DNA from: Dipteronia dyeriana
Taxonomy: Eukaryota; Streptophyta; Magnoliopsida; Sapindales; Sapindaceae
Assembly: GCA_032871835.1 (NCBI GenBank)
Contig: CM065295.1
Coordinates: 65,593,687-65,657,686 of the forward strand
Length of the DNA: 64,000 nucleotides
Reading direction: 5' to 3'
Shown here: positions 42,886-56,354 of the stretch, piece by piece
Layout: each line of letters starts with the position of its first letter
How positions within the stretch are numbered: the stretch's first letter is position 1
Program-made: the position numbers and the translations under genes
Notes under the pieces: generated by a model
Database searches by the model: none
Told to the model about the DNA's origin: nothing
The model's input: only the letters and a program-made list of their open reading frames with translations

Positions 42886-44689
42886 TTGATTAATGCCAGA
42901 ATACGGTTTTCAGGTTTCAGTTCTCCATGGTGGAACTTTATTCATCGTTTTCTATCATATTTTTATTTACATTACATGTTTCTCGATAAATTGTCAAGGC
43001 ATATATGATGCCGAGGTTAATCAAGTATTTAGTTATCTACGTGCAGTATATGAAAGTCTACGACGATCCATTTGTTCTTGTCTTGAAATTACAATTAATA
43101 TTGAAGCTACCATCCTCTTTCTCTTTCTTCTTCATCTCTTGCATTATTCTAGTAGTCTACTACTCATCAATCCATATATATTTCCTCTTTAATACTAGCT
43201 TGCACTCAACACAAATTACAAATAAAATTACTCAACAAGAAATCAAGAATGGTGTCAACCAAATTTATCCGTGGACTATTATTTTCGTTACAAACTTCTA
43301 AAACCAATTAGTTTCTCAAAAGTATAATACAACTTGTTTTATATATTAAAAAGATTAAATTGTGAAACTTTGGCATTATTACATGAGACAAAATTGTGTA
43401 TTTTGGATGAAATGTTTTGACTTTGGACTTTTTTTGTACTTACTGATTTCACAAGTCTTAAATGTGCCTGGACTTAGGTCACGGCCCACGGGGAACGGGT
43501 GTCCAACACTTGTCTTTAGCAAATAAAGTTGATGTTGATCGTTCGGGATTCAATCACGTGATTTATTTATTTATTTTTTTGAAAGAAAGTAGTTGTGTGG
43601 AGAGGATTACGGATAGGATTCACTGTATCTACGAGTGTAATCCTATCCAACTATAAGTACATCAAAATTCGATATGATCCGATTATAAAGTACTTAAATC
43701 TTATTTGATTTGATCCAAATGAAACTATTCTTAATATATAATGTTGATAACATTTCTAAAATTTAAAAAATCAAATCATTATCCCATATGGTATTTTAAA
43801 TAAAATTAGCAAACAAATATTTAACATGTAAGTTGTTGGACATAAAATGTGAGTTTCGGTAGATAGCCACAACGACACCATCTTTGGAGTCACTTACTTA
43901 CTAAAGACCCCAACGGAGTCCCTTTCTCCAATCTTCATTGATTATTTCTAAGTAGCGGGACTCCGAGTAAGTGATCGGAGAAATATTAAACGTCTCAATC
44001 GCCATTGACATCTCAATGACACATGATTGGATCTCCAACCAATGAAGATAAGACACAAATCCGCTTGTCAGAACGTATAACCTATTTAAACCCCGTTTTT
44101 TTTACCATTTTAAGGGATCTTTTTTTTTCCTTAATTTTGTAGATTAAGTTTTCTCTCAATTGTAATATCTTACTTGCTTTCAATACTTAATAAAAAGGAA
44201 TTATCCAGTGAATTCAGATTATCATCCCCCACATACAATTATCCAATACCAGAAGTTCATTTATCGTACAACATAAGCAATACATAATTGTACGCTTTAA
44301 ATTTTAAGATGTCTAACATATTAGAAAACATTAGTTCCAAACACAAACATAAATGAATTCATTCAATAGTTTGAAATAAAAATATAATTATTTATCATAA
44401 CAAAATACAATGGCACCTAAAGTTTACTCAATTTTATCTACATAAAACAATATAAATTAAACGTTATATTTTGGTGGATCCGACGAATTGATAGATTTTC
44501 ATATGAAAATCCAAGATCTGATCCGATCTAATGGATTTTAGAATTTAGGATCCAATCCGATGTTCCATTTAATTTACCAAATTTCGTTTCAGTGTTTACT
44601 GACTTATTAGGAATGAAAAATGGAATGAGGATGATACAAAGTTGATTACAAAAATACCCTAACATAAATAGCATGTTGAATTTTTGTTT
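42886..44689. other. Intergenic, copy B
   Basis: Counterpart of 32734-34540. The T-run there is replaced here by a TTTATTTATTTATT stretch near 43561. No gene was seen. Confidence 0.5.
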
Positions 44690-46284
44690 GGGGTATTATT
44701 GATTTAGTCCCTATGTTTTTTTTTGAAATGTTTTTTTTATGTGTTTTTTTACACTCACTTATCCATTTTTCAATGGATTGGGCCCTATGTTTTTCAAAAC
44801 CACTCATTTCGGTCCTTCTATGAGTCAGACTAACGTCTCAATTAACAGAAATGAGGGTATTTTGGTCATTTAACATTGGTCTAACATATTTCGACAACAT
44901 GTAATGAAAATAAAATAAGAAAAAAAGAATTTTTTTTTTTTTTTTAAATGATCAGTGGAGATCCAGACCCACCAAGAACACCCACTAAAACACACCTTCA
45001 TCATCATCATCAATTTTTCCAGAAATCATAACCATCTACACCTTCAAATCCAACCCACCATGATCGGATCTCCACCTAATCAAAAAAAGAGTTAAAACTT
45101 AAAACTCAAAACTCAAAACTCAAACTCAAGAACACAACAAAGAACACAAAGAACCATATACTCCCATAATTTTTTTCAGAAATCATCAACATCTCCAACC
45201 ATCTATATCCTCGAATCCAACCCACCATCGCCCAATTTCAAACACAACCAAACCCAAACCCAAACACAACAATCACTCCTAAAATCAACGACTTTCAAAA
45301 AACAAAAATCTGGAAATGATGATGTTCACCTCCACCGCCAACCTATCAAATCGGCCTCTCCAGAAATCATCAACATCTCCAACCATCTACATCCTCGAAT
45401 GCAACCCACCATCACTCACTGTTGAACACAACCAAACCCAAACCCAAACCCAAACCCAAACACAACAATCACTCCTAAAATCAACCATTTAAAAAAAAAA
45501 AAAATCTGGAACTGGTGATGTTCACCTCCACTGCCACCCTTTCAAATTGGCCTCCACCACCAACATTTCAATCAGACATCATTGCCACCCATTCACGTTA
45601 TTGCCTCTGGTTTGTCAATGTCCTCAATTTGGAGGAGATACGATGTGTAAATATCCTCCGTTTTAAGGAGATCTGACACGGAGAAGTTAGATCTCCTCCG
45701 ATCCACGTTAACCTAACACATATCTCCTTCGATCTGCATCGACCCAATGCCGATCTCCTCCGATCTATGTCGATCTCCACTGTCGCTCTCCATCGACCCA
45801 ACTCTTTCATTTTTTTGTTCTTTTTTTTTTGTTCAGGGTTTCGTTTCTTCTTAATTTTTTGTTTTGGGTTTCCTTTTTTTTTTTTTTTTTTTTTTTGTTA
45901 TGGGTTACATTGATGATCGGAATGAGTTGATGGTGGAGAAGATGATGATGATGATGACTGATAAGTGCCTAAGTGGTGGTGGTTTTATTTTTTATAATTT
46001 TGAAAGATTTATTTATTTATTTATTTGTTTTTATTTTTCTTAATTTTTTTTCTTAAAAGAAAAATTAAATTTATTTTATTTTATATATTTAAAGAAATTA
46101 AATGGTTAGGGGTAAATATGTCATTTCGTTTTTCTATAACCGTTGACCGTTATAATTCTTGTTAGAGGGACAAACTTAAGTGGCTTTGGAAAACATAAGG
46201 CCCAATGTAGTGAAAAATGGATAAGTGAGTAAAAAAAACATTTCAAAAAAAGAAAAAGCATAGGGACTAAATCAATAATACCCC
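44690..46284. mobile_element. Non-autonomous Mutator-like element, copy B
   Basis: Same inverted ends and interior tandem repeat as the copy at 34541-36111, 24 bp longer because of indels in T-runs and one extra AAACCC unit. Confidence 0.75.
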
Positions 46285-46418
46285 ATTTGTGTTTTAATGT
46301 TAAAAAATATATTTTCTATTACTCATAACACTATAATCAAAATAATTAACATATTTATTATAAAATTTTAACTAATAAGCTTAATATTAATTAAAAATTG
46401 AGATTATGCAAATTTGAA

Positions 46419-46598
46419 CAAAGAACTAACACAAGGAAGGTTATCATCCATCCAAACCAACTCATTAGTAATAGAAAAACCTAATTTAACTAAAGCCTTA
46501 TGCCACCTAGTTAGCATCTTGGATTGATAACATATTTTGAATTGTGGGAACTTCTACGTGATTAAGAATTTTTTGAATATCATGCCAACTTCATGCAA
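46419..46598 (-). pseudogene. RNase H-like relic of a LINE-type element, copy B
   Basis: Duplicate of 36246-36425, with the HKALVKLGFSITNELVWMDD segment and the same disruptions. Confidence 0.45.
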
Positions 46599-47243
46599 GG
46601 CTATATCTCTGCTGGGTATGTGAAGTCTGAAAACAACCGAAGGAAAGGAATCCGAAATGAACCGCAGTGTTGACTGCGGTGCAATTAGTGGTTATTCATA
46701 GAAGATTTACGCAGTGTAGACCGAGGCAAAATCAACCACAATATTTTTAATGGTGCTTCATAGAGGTTTACTGCGGTACAGGGTGCGGGCTACAGATTGC
46801 GGCCCAGAACACAGTGACAATGAGAACTGTGCACAAATAATGGTGTAATAATGGAGTGGCCCGGCCCATTAGGCACGGTTTGTTTCCGAAAACGGAGGCT
46901 CGACAAGACACGCTGGCCTGCCTCAGGCGGGTCGTGCCAGGCCTGGTCTGGCGGGCCTGATCCATAATCATTTTTAAATTCGATTTTTTTAAAATTAAGT
47001 TTATTTGGATTTAGGGTTTAGGGTTTAGGATTTAAAATCCAAAAATAAATAAATAAAATGAACAATTATTTATTTATTTAATTATTTTTCACTTATAAAA
47101 TTCAGTATTACATATTTACATTATTGCCTCATTAAAAACCTTACCAAGAAAAATCCAGTGGGATAAAAACTTGGTAAGGTAAAAAGAGTGCAACCGTTTT
47201 ACAACTTACAAGTAAATACTAAATACATATGTAAAAGTATAAC

Positions 47244-49323
47244 CTAGTTCTGGTCCGGACCACTACCTGGAGGTTCATCAATATATAGATTGTTGAAATT
47301 TAGAATAAGCTCTTTATCTACAGTTTGATTTTATAACTTTTTTTTAGTATGCTCCCAATCCCTGAGGCATGTTAATACCTCCACCATCTCCGGGGACAAA
47401 CAGTTTCTTCTTGGTTCAATTATACGTCCACTGGTGCTGAAAGCTTGTTCTAAAGACATCGTTGACACATGAATAACCAGTACGTCAAGTGATAAGTGTG
47501 ACAGAACTGGATACCTGTACGTATAGGTCTTCCACCATAACAACAAATCAAATTCTTCCTTGTCTCCAATAGCATCGAACTGTGTTTCAAGGTACCTAAT
47601 CAGTTCGGTACAAGAAGATTGGCCAGATCTTTGCCCTGAAGAAGTACTTGTTGATTTGTCATTTCTTCACTGTTTCAGAAGGCTCCAAGTTGTTTGCTTC
47701 GGCTCTATCTCCGGTTGTGTTGATTGAGGGGTGTCAATGTTGTCAAACCTGCTATCATAAATACAAAAAATCTCGAACAACTTGGTTCGAATGTCAGTAA
47801 TTTGTTATGAATAATCTATTTACAAATTAATACCAATAAACTCAAGCAAAACTTCTAAACCAGATAATTTAACCTTGAGATCTACTATAACACTTAAGGC
47901 ATAAAGTAGAGGAATGTTAGCCCAATATTTTTTTAACTTTGTCTTCATGGCAACAACTACAGCCCCTAGATATTCATATTCTCTATAACTGTTTAACACT
48001 TCAGACATTTCCACTATCTGATGGATTGCCTATGAAGATGTGGGATAATAGACTCCGGAAAGAGTTATAGTGGCATTGTAAAAAATCTTTAAAAATTGAA
48101 CAAAAACCCTTGCCACATACCAATCGTCTGTGATAAGTGTTTTTGCTTTAGGACGATCTGTTTCAGCCAATTTCAAGTTATAAAAACATGTAATGGTTGT
48201 ATCATATTCTAAATAATTTTCCAACATTAAATAAGTAGAGTTCCACCTTACCAGCATATCAGTTTAGAATCGTCGGGGGTTTGAGACCGTTTAATTTACA
48301 GTGTCTCTTGAATTCACTGAATATAGGATTAGAACTGCAAATCTAAGAAATGACATCTCTGATGCGATCTATTTGGTCGCTTGCCTACTTTAAACCAGTA
48401 TGTACAACTAAATTTATAATATGACATGCACACCGTTGATGGAAGAAATAACCTCCATCTTGCGGGATATTTCTTGTAACAAACAATGTAATAAATCTAG
48501 TATTTGCAGATGCATTATCTAATGTGATCGAAAAGATGCGATGCGTGATTTCATAAGTTTCTAAAACAGAAATAATGACATTAAAAATGTTTTCTACGGT
48601 ATGCATAAAATCCATAGGACGAAAATCAATAATTCTTTTTGTTATCCTCCAGTCAGAATCTAAATAGTATCTCGTGACACATAAATAGTCCTGTTTGGAA
48701 CATGCATTCCAAATATCAAAAGTTTATGCAATAAAGACACTTAAATGCTGTATTTCAACAATCAAGTAATCTCTTTGGGTTTCAAACATTCTTATCATAT
48801 CATTTCTAGTGGTGGTTCTAGAAACAGGTTCAAATTGGGGGTTATATGCAGATGTGATTAATTCTTTATAAAATGGACTCTCACCAACACTGATCGGTTG
48901 ATCAGTTTGTGTAATGTATCATGCCAAGCACTTTCTAGCGTGCATGGCGTCGAACTGCCACGTCGTAACGGACTCGTCTGGGTGCCATTGTAGTTGTGTC
49001 TGGGTTGTAGTGTCTATTTGTCCATGAGCAGGCATACATTTGTGCATATGCCTTCTCAAATGTCCGGTTCCCCTCCTACTTGTGGCATAATCTTTATGAA
49101 AAAACTTACATTTAGCTATGGGCCCGGACGTCCCGTCTGGGAGTGTCATTTGGACTATATTGAAACACTACCACACATCTGATGTTAATTTCTTGAGACG
49201 TGATGCTGGTATAACGGCGGAACCAGAAGGTCCGGCTTGAGTATGGGTCGGTTACGAAATATCAAATTCATCATTGAGCATGCTCAAACCATCCGGAAAA
49301 TAAAGTTGCTGGTTATGATCCAT
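47244..49323 (-). pseudogene. hAT (BED-finger, RICESLEEPER-like) transposase pseudogene 1
   Basis: Starts near 49323 and carries an N-terminal BED zinc-finger region (AKCKFFHKDYATS, then LRRHMHKC). The second finger cysteine is Phe here (CKFF against CKFC in element 2). Core fragments follow at 48615-47820, and the dimerisation segment STMSLEQAFSTSGRI at about 47480. Several stops and frameshifts exclude a functional enzyme. Confidence 0.87.
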
Positions 49324-49499
49324 TTTCTGAAGTAAAAATATGAGCACTATAGTCATTAATAGTCAAATTAAAAATCAATATTTACTAACAAAATATTTTT
49401 AAATTAATTACTAACCTTAACAATCTTAATTTACTAACAATAATTAATAAAAATAATACGACATTTAAAAATATTTTACTTCAAAAAAAAAATTAAATA

Positions 49500-50300
49500 G
49501 ACAACTACACTAAAAAATCATAATCTACTAACAAAAAATATTAAATTCACTACTACAAATTAAATTGTTAAATTTACTAAGAAAAAATATTAAATTAAAT
49601 ACTACACATAAAAATCTTAATTTACTAATAAAACTTATTAAAATTAACCACTACACTTAAAATTCATAATGTACTCATAAAAAATATTAAAATAAACAAC
49701 TATACTAAAAATTCATAATCTACTAACAAAAAATATTAAATTCACTACTACAAATTAAATTGATAAATTCACTAACAATAAATATTAAATTAAATACTAC
49801 ACATAAAAATCTTAATTTACTAATAATACTTATTAAAATTAACCACTACACTTAAAACTCATAATATACTCACACAAAATATTAAAATAAACAATTACAT
49901 TAAAAATTCATAATCTACTAGCAAAAAAATATTAAATCCACTGCTACAAATTAAATTGATAAATTTACTAATAACAAATATTAAATTAAATACTACACAT
50001 AAAAATCTTAATTTACTAATAAAACTTATTAAAATTAACCAATACACTTAAAATTCATAATATACTCACAAAAAACATATTAAAATAAACAACTATACTA
50101 AAAATTCATAATCTACTAATAAAAAATATTAAATTCACTACTACAAATTAAATTGATAAATTTACTAACAACAAATATTAAATTAAATACTACACATAAA
50201 AATCTTAATTTACTAATAAAACTTATTAAAATTAACCGCTACACTTAAAATTCATAATATAATCACAAAAAATATTAAAATAAACAACTACACTAAAAAT
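49500..50300. repeat. AT-rich minisatellite inside hAT element 1, about 195 bp x 4
   Basis: The phrase TTCATAATCTACTAACAAAA recurs near 49517, 49712, 49905 and 50105, and TACTACACATAAAAATCTTA near 49598, 49796, 49990 and 50188. Each unit is itself built of shorter degenerate TTACTAA/TACTACA sub-repeats. Confidence 0.85.
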
Positions 50301-51197
50301 TCATGATTTATGAACAAAAAATATTAAACTTAACTACTACTTCATAATTTACTTATTAAAAAAATTAAATTCAATAATACAAATTAAATTTCTAAATTTA
50401 CTGATAACAAATATTAAAATTACTACTAAACTTAAAAATATTAATATACTAAACAAATTATATTAACAGTAAAACACAAAAATTGAAAAACTAATTAACT
50501 AAATAAAAATGTTTTCAATTAGTAACTACAGTATAAACATAAAAATATAAATTTACTATCAAAAAATGTTTGAACAAAAGTAATAAGAAAATTGTGCATT
50601 TAAAATTTGGTGTGTTGATGGAAAATTTAGAGAATTTTGTAGAAAGGGTAATAATGAAATTGAATGAAAAAGTGTAAAGAATTGAAGAATGTAGAGATTG
50701 AGATTTGAGAGAATGAGAGATTGAAAGAATGATAACGGGAGTGAATGAAAAATGAAATGGATGGAAGTATTTAAAGAAAAATTTGATTTGTAGGTCAAAA
50801 TTTAATTTAGAAAATTTCAGGAGTTTTTTTTTATGAAATTTAAAGCCTCCAACGGCTGGATTTTGAATTCCAACCATTGAAGGGATTATTTAAAAAAAAT
50901 ATTAACAAATGGTCGAATTGTCGGTCCGGTGAGCCGGTCCAGGGGCCTGGCACACCGGCTAGGCGTGCTGTGGCGGGTCGGCCTGCCGGACCTGGTACCA
51001 ACGGTCCGGTAAACGGCCTGTCACAAACCGGGCTTTGACCTGGCCTGCAGCACGGCCCGTTTTGCTTCGCGGACCACCCGGACCGACCTATCTCTGGTCA
51101 GTCCATAATTACAGCACTATGCATGAATATGAAATCTTGCACAGAAAGAAAGCTATTCTTTTTGGGTTTTGAATAATGGGGAATGATTGTTGAAAAA

Positions 51198-51477
51198 ACA
51201 TTTGAAGACCTAAAGAAAGTTATGACCACCACTCTAGTGCTCGCTTTATCTGATTTCTCTATGCCTTTCATAGTAGAGACAGATGCTTGTCACATTGGGA
51301 TTGGGGCAGTGTTAATGTAAAGTGGTAGATCCTTGGCTTACATTATTATGGCCCTACCACCAAGGAAATGAGGCGTCTCAACCTACGAAAAAGAGTTGTT
51401 GTCCAATGTTTATGCGGTCCATAAGTGGAAGACTTATCTCTATGGTAACAAGTCCACCGTTAAAACTGACCATAGAG
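51198..51477 (+). pseudogene. Ty3/gypsy RNase H relic
   Basis: Reads FEDLKKVMTTTLVLALSDFS, FIVETDACHIGIGAVLM, a stop, then STYEKELLSNVYAVHKWKTY and KTDHRA. This is the RT/RNase H junction of gypsy polyproteins with its DA active-site segment. Two in-frame stops break it. Confidence 0.85.
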
Positions 51478-52543
51478 CAAAAAATGTATACCCCATTGCA
51501 ACTAAAATTATTCTATAAGGAAAACAAAAAACAAATTGTCTTGAGGAATTCGAGAGAAATTGTCAAGTGGAATGCGTTAAAGATTTTTTTAAAAGTTATC
51601 AAAGTTGTAGAACAATCAATAAAGGAATCAACTAATTGGATATTTTTAGGATTCACATTGTATTAGGATTTTGAATTTTGATGGGACAAAGGAATTTTGT
51701 GATGGTTATTCAGTCGTGTGAAGAGTTTAAGCAAAACAAAATTGAGCAAAAAAAATGAAGAGGTGAGTACTATTAATTATTTTGGCATCCCAATTCGATT
51801 GTCTGGGATGACAGTTTCATATTTCTAATCTGTAAAATCAAAATTTCGATCAAATCACACATCGCAATATACTAGACAATTTTACCCCAAGAAATTAAGT
51901 TAACCAACGAATGTTGACTAATGGCTAGAGGGACTACAAAAATTTAAACAAATATTTAAATATTATGCCTTTTTGTAAAAACACAGGGTGAGTTATTGCA
52001 ATTAACCCAATCCTATAACAAGGACCTCTAGTTCTATCTTTTGATTAAAATTATTCAAAATTAGTTGAGAGAGAATCAAGGTTGGATTATTGCAATTGAG
52101 TTTGAATAATGTAATTTATTTGGGTGTGTGAAATTGATTTTTGGCTTTTGTTTGTGGAATTTGGATGAAGAAATTTGGATTGTATTTGGGTGTTGAAAAA
52201 ATGTAACAAAATGAAAAGAAAAAAAAATGAGTAGATTAAATTTGTGTTCTTTGTTTGTTTAAACATTTGTAACTTTATTTTAATAGTTGATGTTGATGAT
52301 AAATAATTTGTTTGTGGTTTTGATGATTGTGTTTGATAAAGATAAAGATGCGAGAATTTTGGGATAGGAAGATGGTTGTCGAAATTTGGAAATATGGTGA
52401 CGAAGATGTAGACAAAAAAAATTGGAGTACAATCTTTTTTTTTTTAATTATTTCTTTAAATATTAAATCTAAAATAAGTAATAAGGATTGTTTAGTCATT
52501 TTCAACTAAAATTGTTTTCAAACGTTAGAATCCCCAAAAGTTA
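51478..52543. other. Intergenic between the two hAT elements, no gene seen
   Basis: AT-rich sequence following the gypsy relic. Short open frames have no recognisable content. Confidence 0.45.
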
Positions 52544-52928
52544 ATTGACGGCAGAGCTGTAAAAATGGACTGGCCTTACCCATTAGGCACGGCTTGGCCC
52601 GACCCGTTTTCAAAAACTGAGGCCCGGCACCGCACGCCGGCCTCCCTCAGGCGGGCTCGACGGGTCTGGTCCATAATTTTTTTTCAAATTAAGTATGTTT
52701 GGATTTAGGATTTAGGGTTTAGTATTTGAAATGAATAAAGAAAACGAACAATTTTTATTTATTTAATTATTTTTCATTTATGGAATTCAGTATTACATAT
52801 TTACATGATTGCTTCATTGAAAACCTTACCAAGAAAAACCCAGTGGGATAAAAACTTGGTAAGGTAAAAAGAGTGCAACCGTTTTACAACTTACAAGTAA
52901 ATAATAAATACATATGTAAAAGTATAAC

Positions 52929-55007
52929 CTAGTTCTGGCCCTGGTCACTACCTGCAGGGTCATCAATATATAGATTATTGAAATTTAGAATAAGCTCTTT
53001 ATCTACAGTTAGATTTTGCAACCTTTTTTTAGCATGCTCCCAATCCCGAAGGCATGTTAATACCTCCACCATCTCCGGAGACAAACAACTTCTTCTTGGT
53101 TCAATTATGCGTCCACTGGTGTTGAAAACTTGTTCTGAAGACATCGTTGACACTGGAATAACCAGTACGTCACGTGCTAAGTGTGACATAACTGGATACC
53201 TGTACATATAGGTCTTCCACCATAACAACAAATCAAACTCTTCCCTGTCTTCAACAGTATCGAACTGTGCTTCAAAGTACCTAATCAGTTCGGTACAAGA
53301 AGATGAGCCAGATATTTGCTCTGAAGAAGTACTTGCTGATTTGTCCTTTTTTCACCGTTTCAGAAGGCTCCAACTTGTTTGCTTCGGCTCTGTCTCCGGT
53401 TATGTTGATTGGGGGGTGTCAATGTTGCCAAACCTGCTCTCATAAATACGAAAAATCTCGAACAACTTGGTTCGAATGTTAGTAATTTGTTATGAATAAT
53501 CTATTGACAAATTAATACCAATAAACTCAAGCAAAACTTCTAAACCAGATAATTTAACCCTAGGATCTACTATAACACTTAACACATAAAGTAGAGGAAT
53601 GTTAGCCCAATATTTTTTCAACTTTGTCTCTATGGCAACAACTACAGCGCCTAGATGTTCATCTTCTCTATAACTGTTTAACACTTCAGACATTTCCACT
53701 ATCTGATGGATTACCTGGGAAGATGTGGGGTAATAGACCCCGGAAAGAGTTACAGTGGCAATGTAAAAAATCTTTAAAAATTGAACAAAAATCTTTGCCA
53801 CATACCAATCGTCTGTGGTAAGTGTTTTTGCTTCAGGATGACCTGTTTCAGCCAATTGCATGTTATAAAAACATGTAATGGTTGTATCATATTCCAAACA
53901 ATTTTCCTACATTAAATAAGTAGAGTTCCATCTTACCGGCATATCAGTTTTGAATCGTCGTGGTTTGAGACCGTTTAATTTACAATGTCTCTTGAACTCA
54001 CTGAATCTAGAATTAGAATTGCAAATCTAAGAAATGACATCTCTGATGCGATCTATTTGGTCGCTTACCTGCTTTAAACCAGCTTGTACAACTAAATTTA
54101 TAATATGACATGCACGCCGTTGATGGAAGAAATAACCTTCATCTTGCGGGATATTTCTTACAACAAATAATGCAATAGAGCTAGTATTTACAGATGCATT
54201 ATCTAATGTGATCGAAAGGATGCGATGCGTGATTTCATAAGTTTCTAAAACAGAAATAATGACATTAAAAATGTTTTCTGCGGTATGTACAAAATCCATA
54301 GGACGAAAACCAATAATTCTTTTTGTTATCCTCCAGACAGAATCTAAATGGTGTCTCGTGACATATAAACAGTCCTATTTGGAACATGCATTCCAAATAT
54401 CAGAAGTTAATGCAACAGAGACACTTAAATGTTGTATTTCGACAATTAAGTCATCCCTTTGGGTTTCAAACAATCGTATCAAATCATTTCAAGTGGTGGT
54501 TCTAGAAACAGGTTCATATTGGGGGTTATATGCAAATGTGATTAATTCTTTATAAAATGGACTCTCACCAATACTGATCGGTTGATCAGTTTGTGCAATG
54601 TATCGTGCCGAGCACTCTCTAGCGTGCATGACGTCGAACTGCCACGTCGTAACGGACCCATCTGGGTGCCGTTGTAGTTCAGTCTGGGTTGTAGTGTCTA
54701 CCTATCCATGTGCAGGCATACATTTGTACATATGCCGTCTCAAATGTTCAGTTCCCTTTATACTTGTAGAATAATCTTTATGACAAAACTTACATTTAGC
54801 TCTGGGCCCAGACGTCCCGTCTGGGAGTGTCATTTGGACTATATTGAAACATTGCCACACATCTGATGTTAATTTTCTGGAACGTAATATTGGTGTAACG
54901 GAGGAACCAGAAGGTCCCACTTGGGTATGGGCCGACTCCGAAATATCAAATTCATCGTTGAACATATTCAAACCGTCCGGAAAATAAGGCTGCTGGTTAA
55001 GATCCAT
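52929..55007 (-). pseudogene. hAT (BED-finger) transposase pseudogene 2
   Basis: N-terminal frame 55007-54702 starts MDLNQQPYFPDG and holds the BED finger (SDVWQCFNIV, AKCKFCHKDYSTS, LRRHMYKC) with its cysteines present. Core fragments lie at 54299-54027 and 53897-53490, and the C-terminal dimerisation region (STMSSEQVFNTSGRIIEPRR, LSPEMVEVLTCLRDWEH) at 53231-52929. Frameshifts and stops between the pieces disable it. Confidence 0.88.
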
Positions 55008-55139
55008 TGTCTGAATTAAAAATATGAGCACTATAGTAGTTAATAGTCAAATTAAAAATCAATATTTACTAACAATAATCTTAATTTACTAACAATAATT
55101 AATAAAAATAATACGACACTTGCAATTATTATTTTACTT

Positions 55140-55500
55140 AAAAAAAAATTAAATAAACAAAAAAATCCTAATCTACTAACAAAAAATATTAAATTCACTA
55201 CTACAAATAAAATTGATAAGTTTACTAACAATACATATGAAATGAAATACTACACATAAAAATCTTAATATACTTATAAAATTTATTAAAATTAACCACT
55301 ATACTTAAAATTCATAATATACTGAAAAAAAATATTATAATAAACAACTATACAAAAAATTCATAATCTACTAACAAAAAATATTAAATTCACTGATACA
55401 AATTAAATTGATAAATTTACTAACAACAAATATTATATTAAATACTACACATAAAAATCTTAATATACTAATAAAACTTATTCAAATTAACTACTACATT
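55140..55500. repeat. AT-rich minisatellite in hAT element 2, about 198 bp x 2
   Basis: The same repeat family as at 49500-50300, with roughly two units (anchor phrases near 55165 and 55363). Confidence 0.75.
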
Positions 55501-56354
55501 TAAAAATCATAATTTATGAACAAAAAATATTAAACTTAACTACTACACTTAACATTCATAATTTATGTATTACAAAAAATAAATTCAGTAATACAAATTA
55601 GCTTTCTAAATTTACTAATAACAAATATTAAAATTACTACTAAACTTAAAAATCTTAATATACTAAACAAATAATATTAACATTAAAGACCAAAAATTGA
55701 TAAACTAGCTAGCTAAATAAAAATGTTTTCATTTAGTAACTACAGTCTAAACATAAACATATAAATTTATTATGAAAAAATGTTTGAGCAAAAGTAATAA
55801 CAAAATTGTACCTTTAAAATTTGGTGTGTTGGTGGAAAATGTAGAGAATTTTGTAGAGAGAGTAATAATGAAATTGAATGAAAAAGTGTAGAAAATTGGA
55901 GAATATAGAGATTGAGATTTGAGAGAATGAGAGATTGAAAGAATGATAGAGAGAGTGAATGGAAAATGAAATGGATGGAAGTATTTATAGAAAAATTTGA
56001 TTTGTGGGTCAAAATATAATTTAAAAGATTTCAGGGGATGTTTTTGTAAATTTTTTTGGCTCCAACGGCTGGATTTTGAATTCCAGCAATGGAGGAATTA
56101 TTTTTTTTTAAAAAAACCTGTTGATGTCACGGGCTGGCAAGCCGGTCCAGGGGCTTGACACGCCGGCTTGGCGTGCCGTGGCGGGCCGACCCGTCGGACC
56201 TTGTACCAGCGGCCCGGCACGGGGCCTGTCACGGATCGGGCCTCGGCCTGGCCCGCTTCCTTCACAGGCCATGCCAAGCACGGCCCGTTGGCTTCTTGGA
56301 CCGGTCGGACTGACTTGTCTCGGGCCGGTCCATAATTACACCATTAATTGACGG

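Larger units (their letters stand above)
38438..48581. repeat. Segmental tandem duplication, copy B (about 10.1 kb)
   Basis: Direct repeat of 28294-38408. Coding regions differ by only a few bases; most differences are indels in homopolymers, for example a 7-bp insertion near 38963 and extra T-rich bases near 45820. Confidence 0.97.
46838..51119. mobile_element. hAT element 1, full length (4.28 kb), non-functional
   Basis: Imperfect terminal repeats (TAATGGTGTAATAATGG on the left, TAGTGCTGTAATTATGG on the reversed right end) and GC-rich subterminal CCGG/GGCC-dense regions in an otherwise AT-rich element. Flanking 8-mers TGCACAAA and TGCATGAA match at 6 of 8, a decayed hAT target duplication. 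The broken transposase is on the minus strand, preceded by an AT-rich minisatellite. Confidence 0.8.
52552..56346. mobile_element. hAT element 2 (3.80 kb), non-functional
   Basis: Left end CAGAGCTGTAAAAATGGAC; reversed right end TAATGGTGTAATTATGGAC. A perfect 8-bp target duplication ATTGACGG lies at 52544-52551 and 56347-56354. It is a clear relative of element 1, with the same organisation and subterminal GC-rich blocks. Confidence 0.9.

Noticed and set aside
28294..48581. Reading the 10-kb repeat as the LTRs of a giant retrotransposon
   Set aside because: The units are adjacent with no internal region, carry host genes and lack TG...CA ends; the junction is microhomology, not an integration site.
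49500..50300. CRISPR-like array
   Set aside because: The repeats are long, AT-rich and contiguous without unique spacers, inside a plant hAT element.
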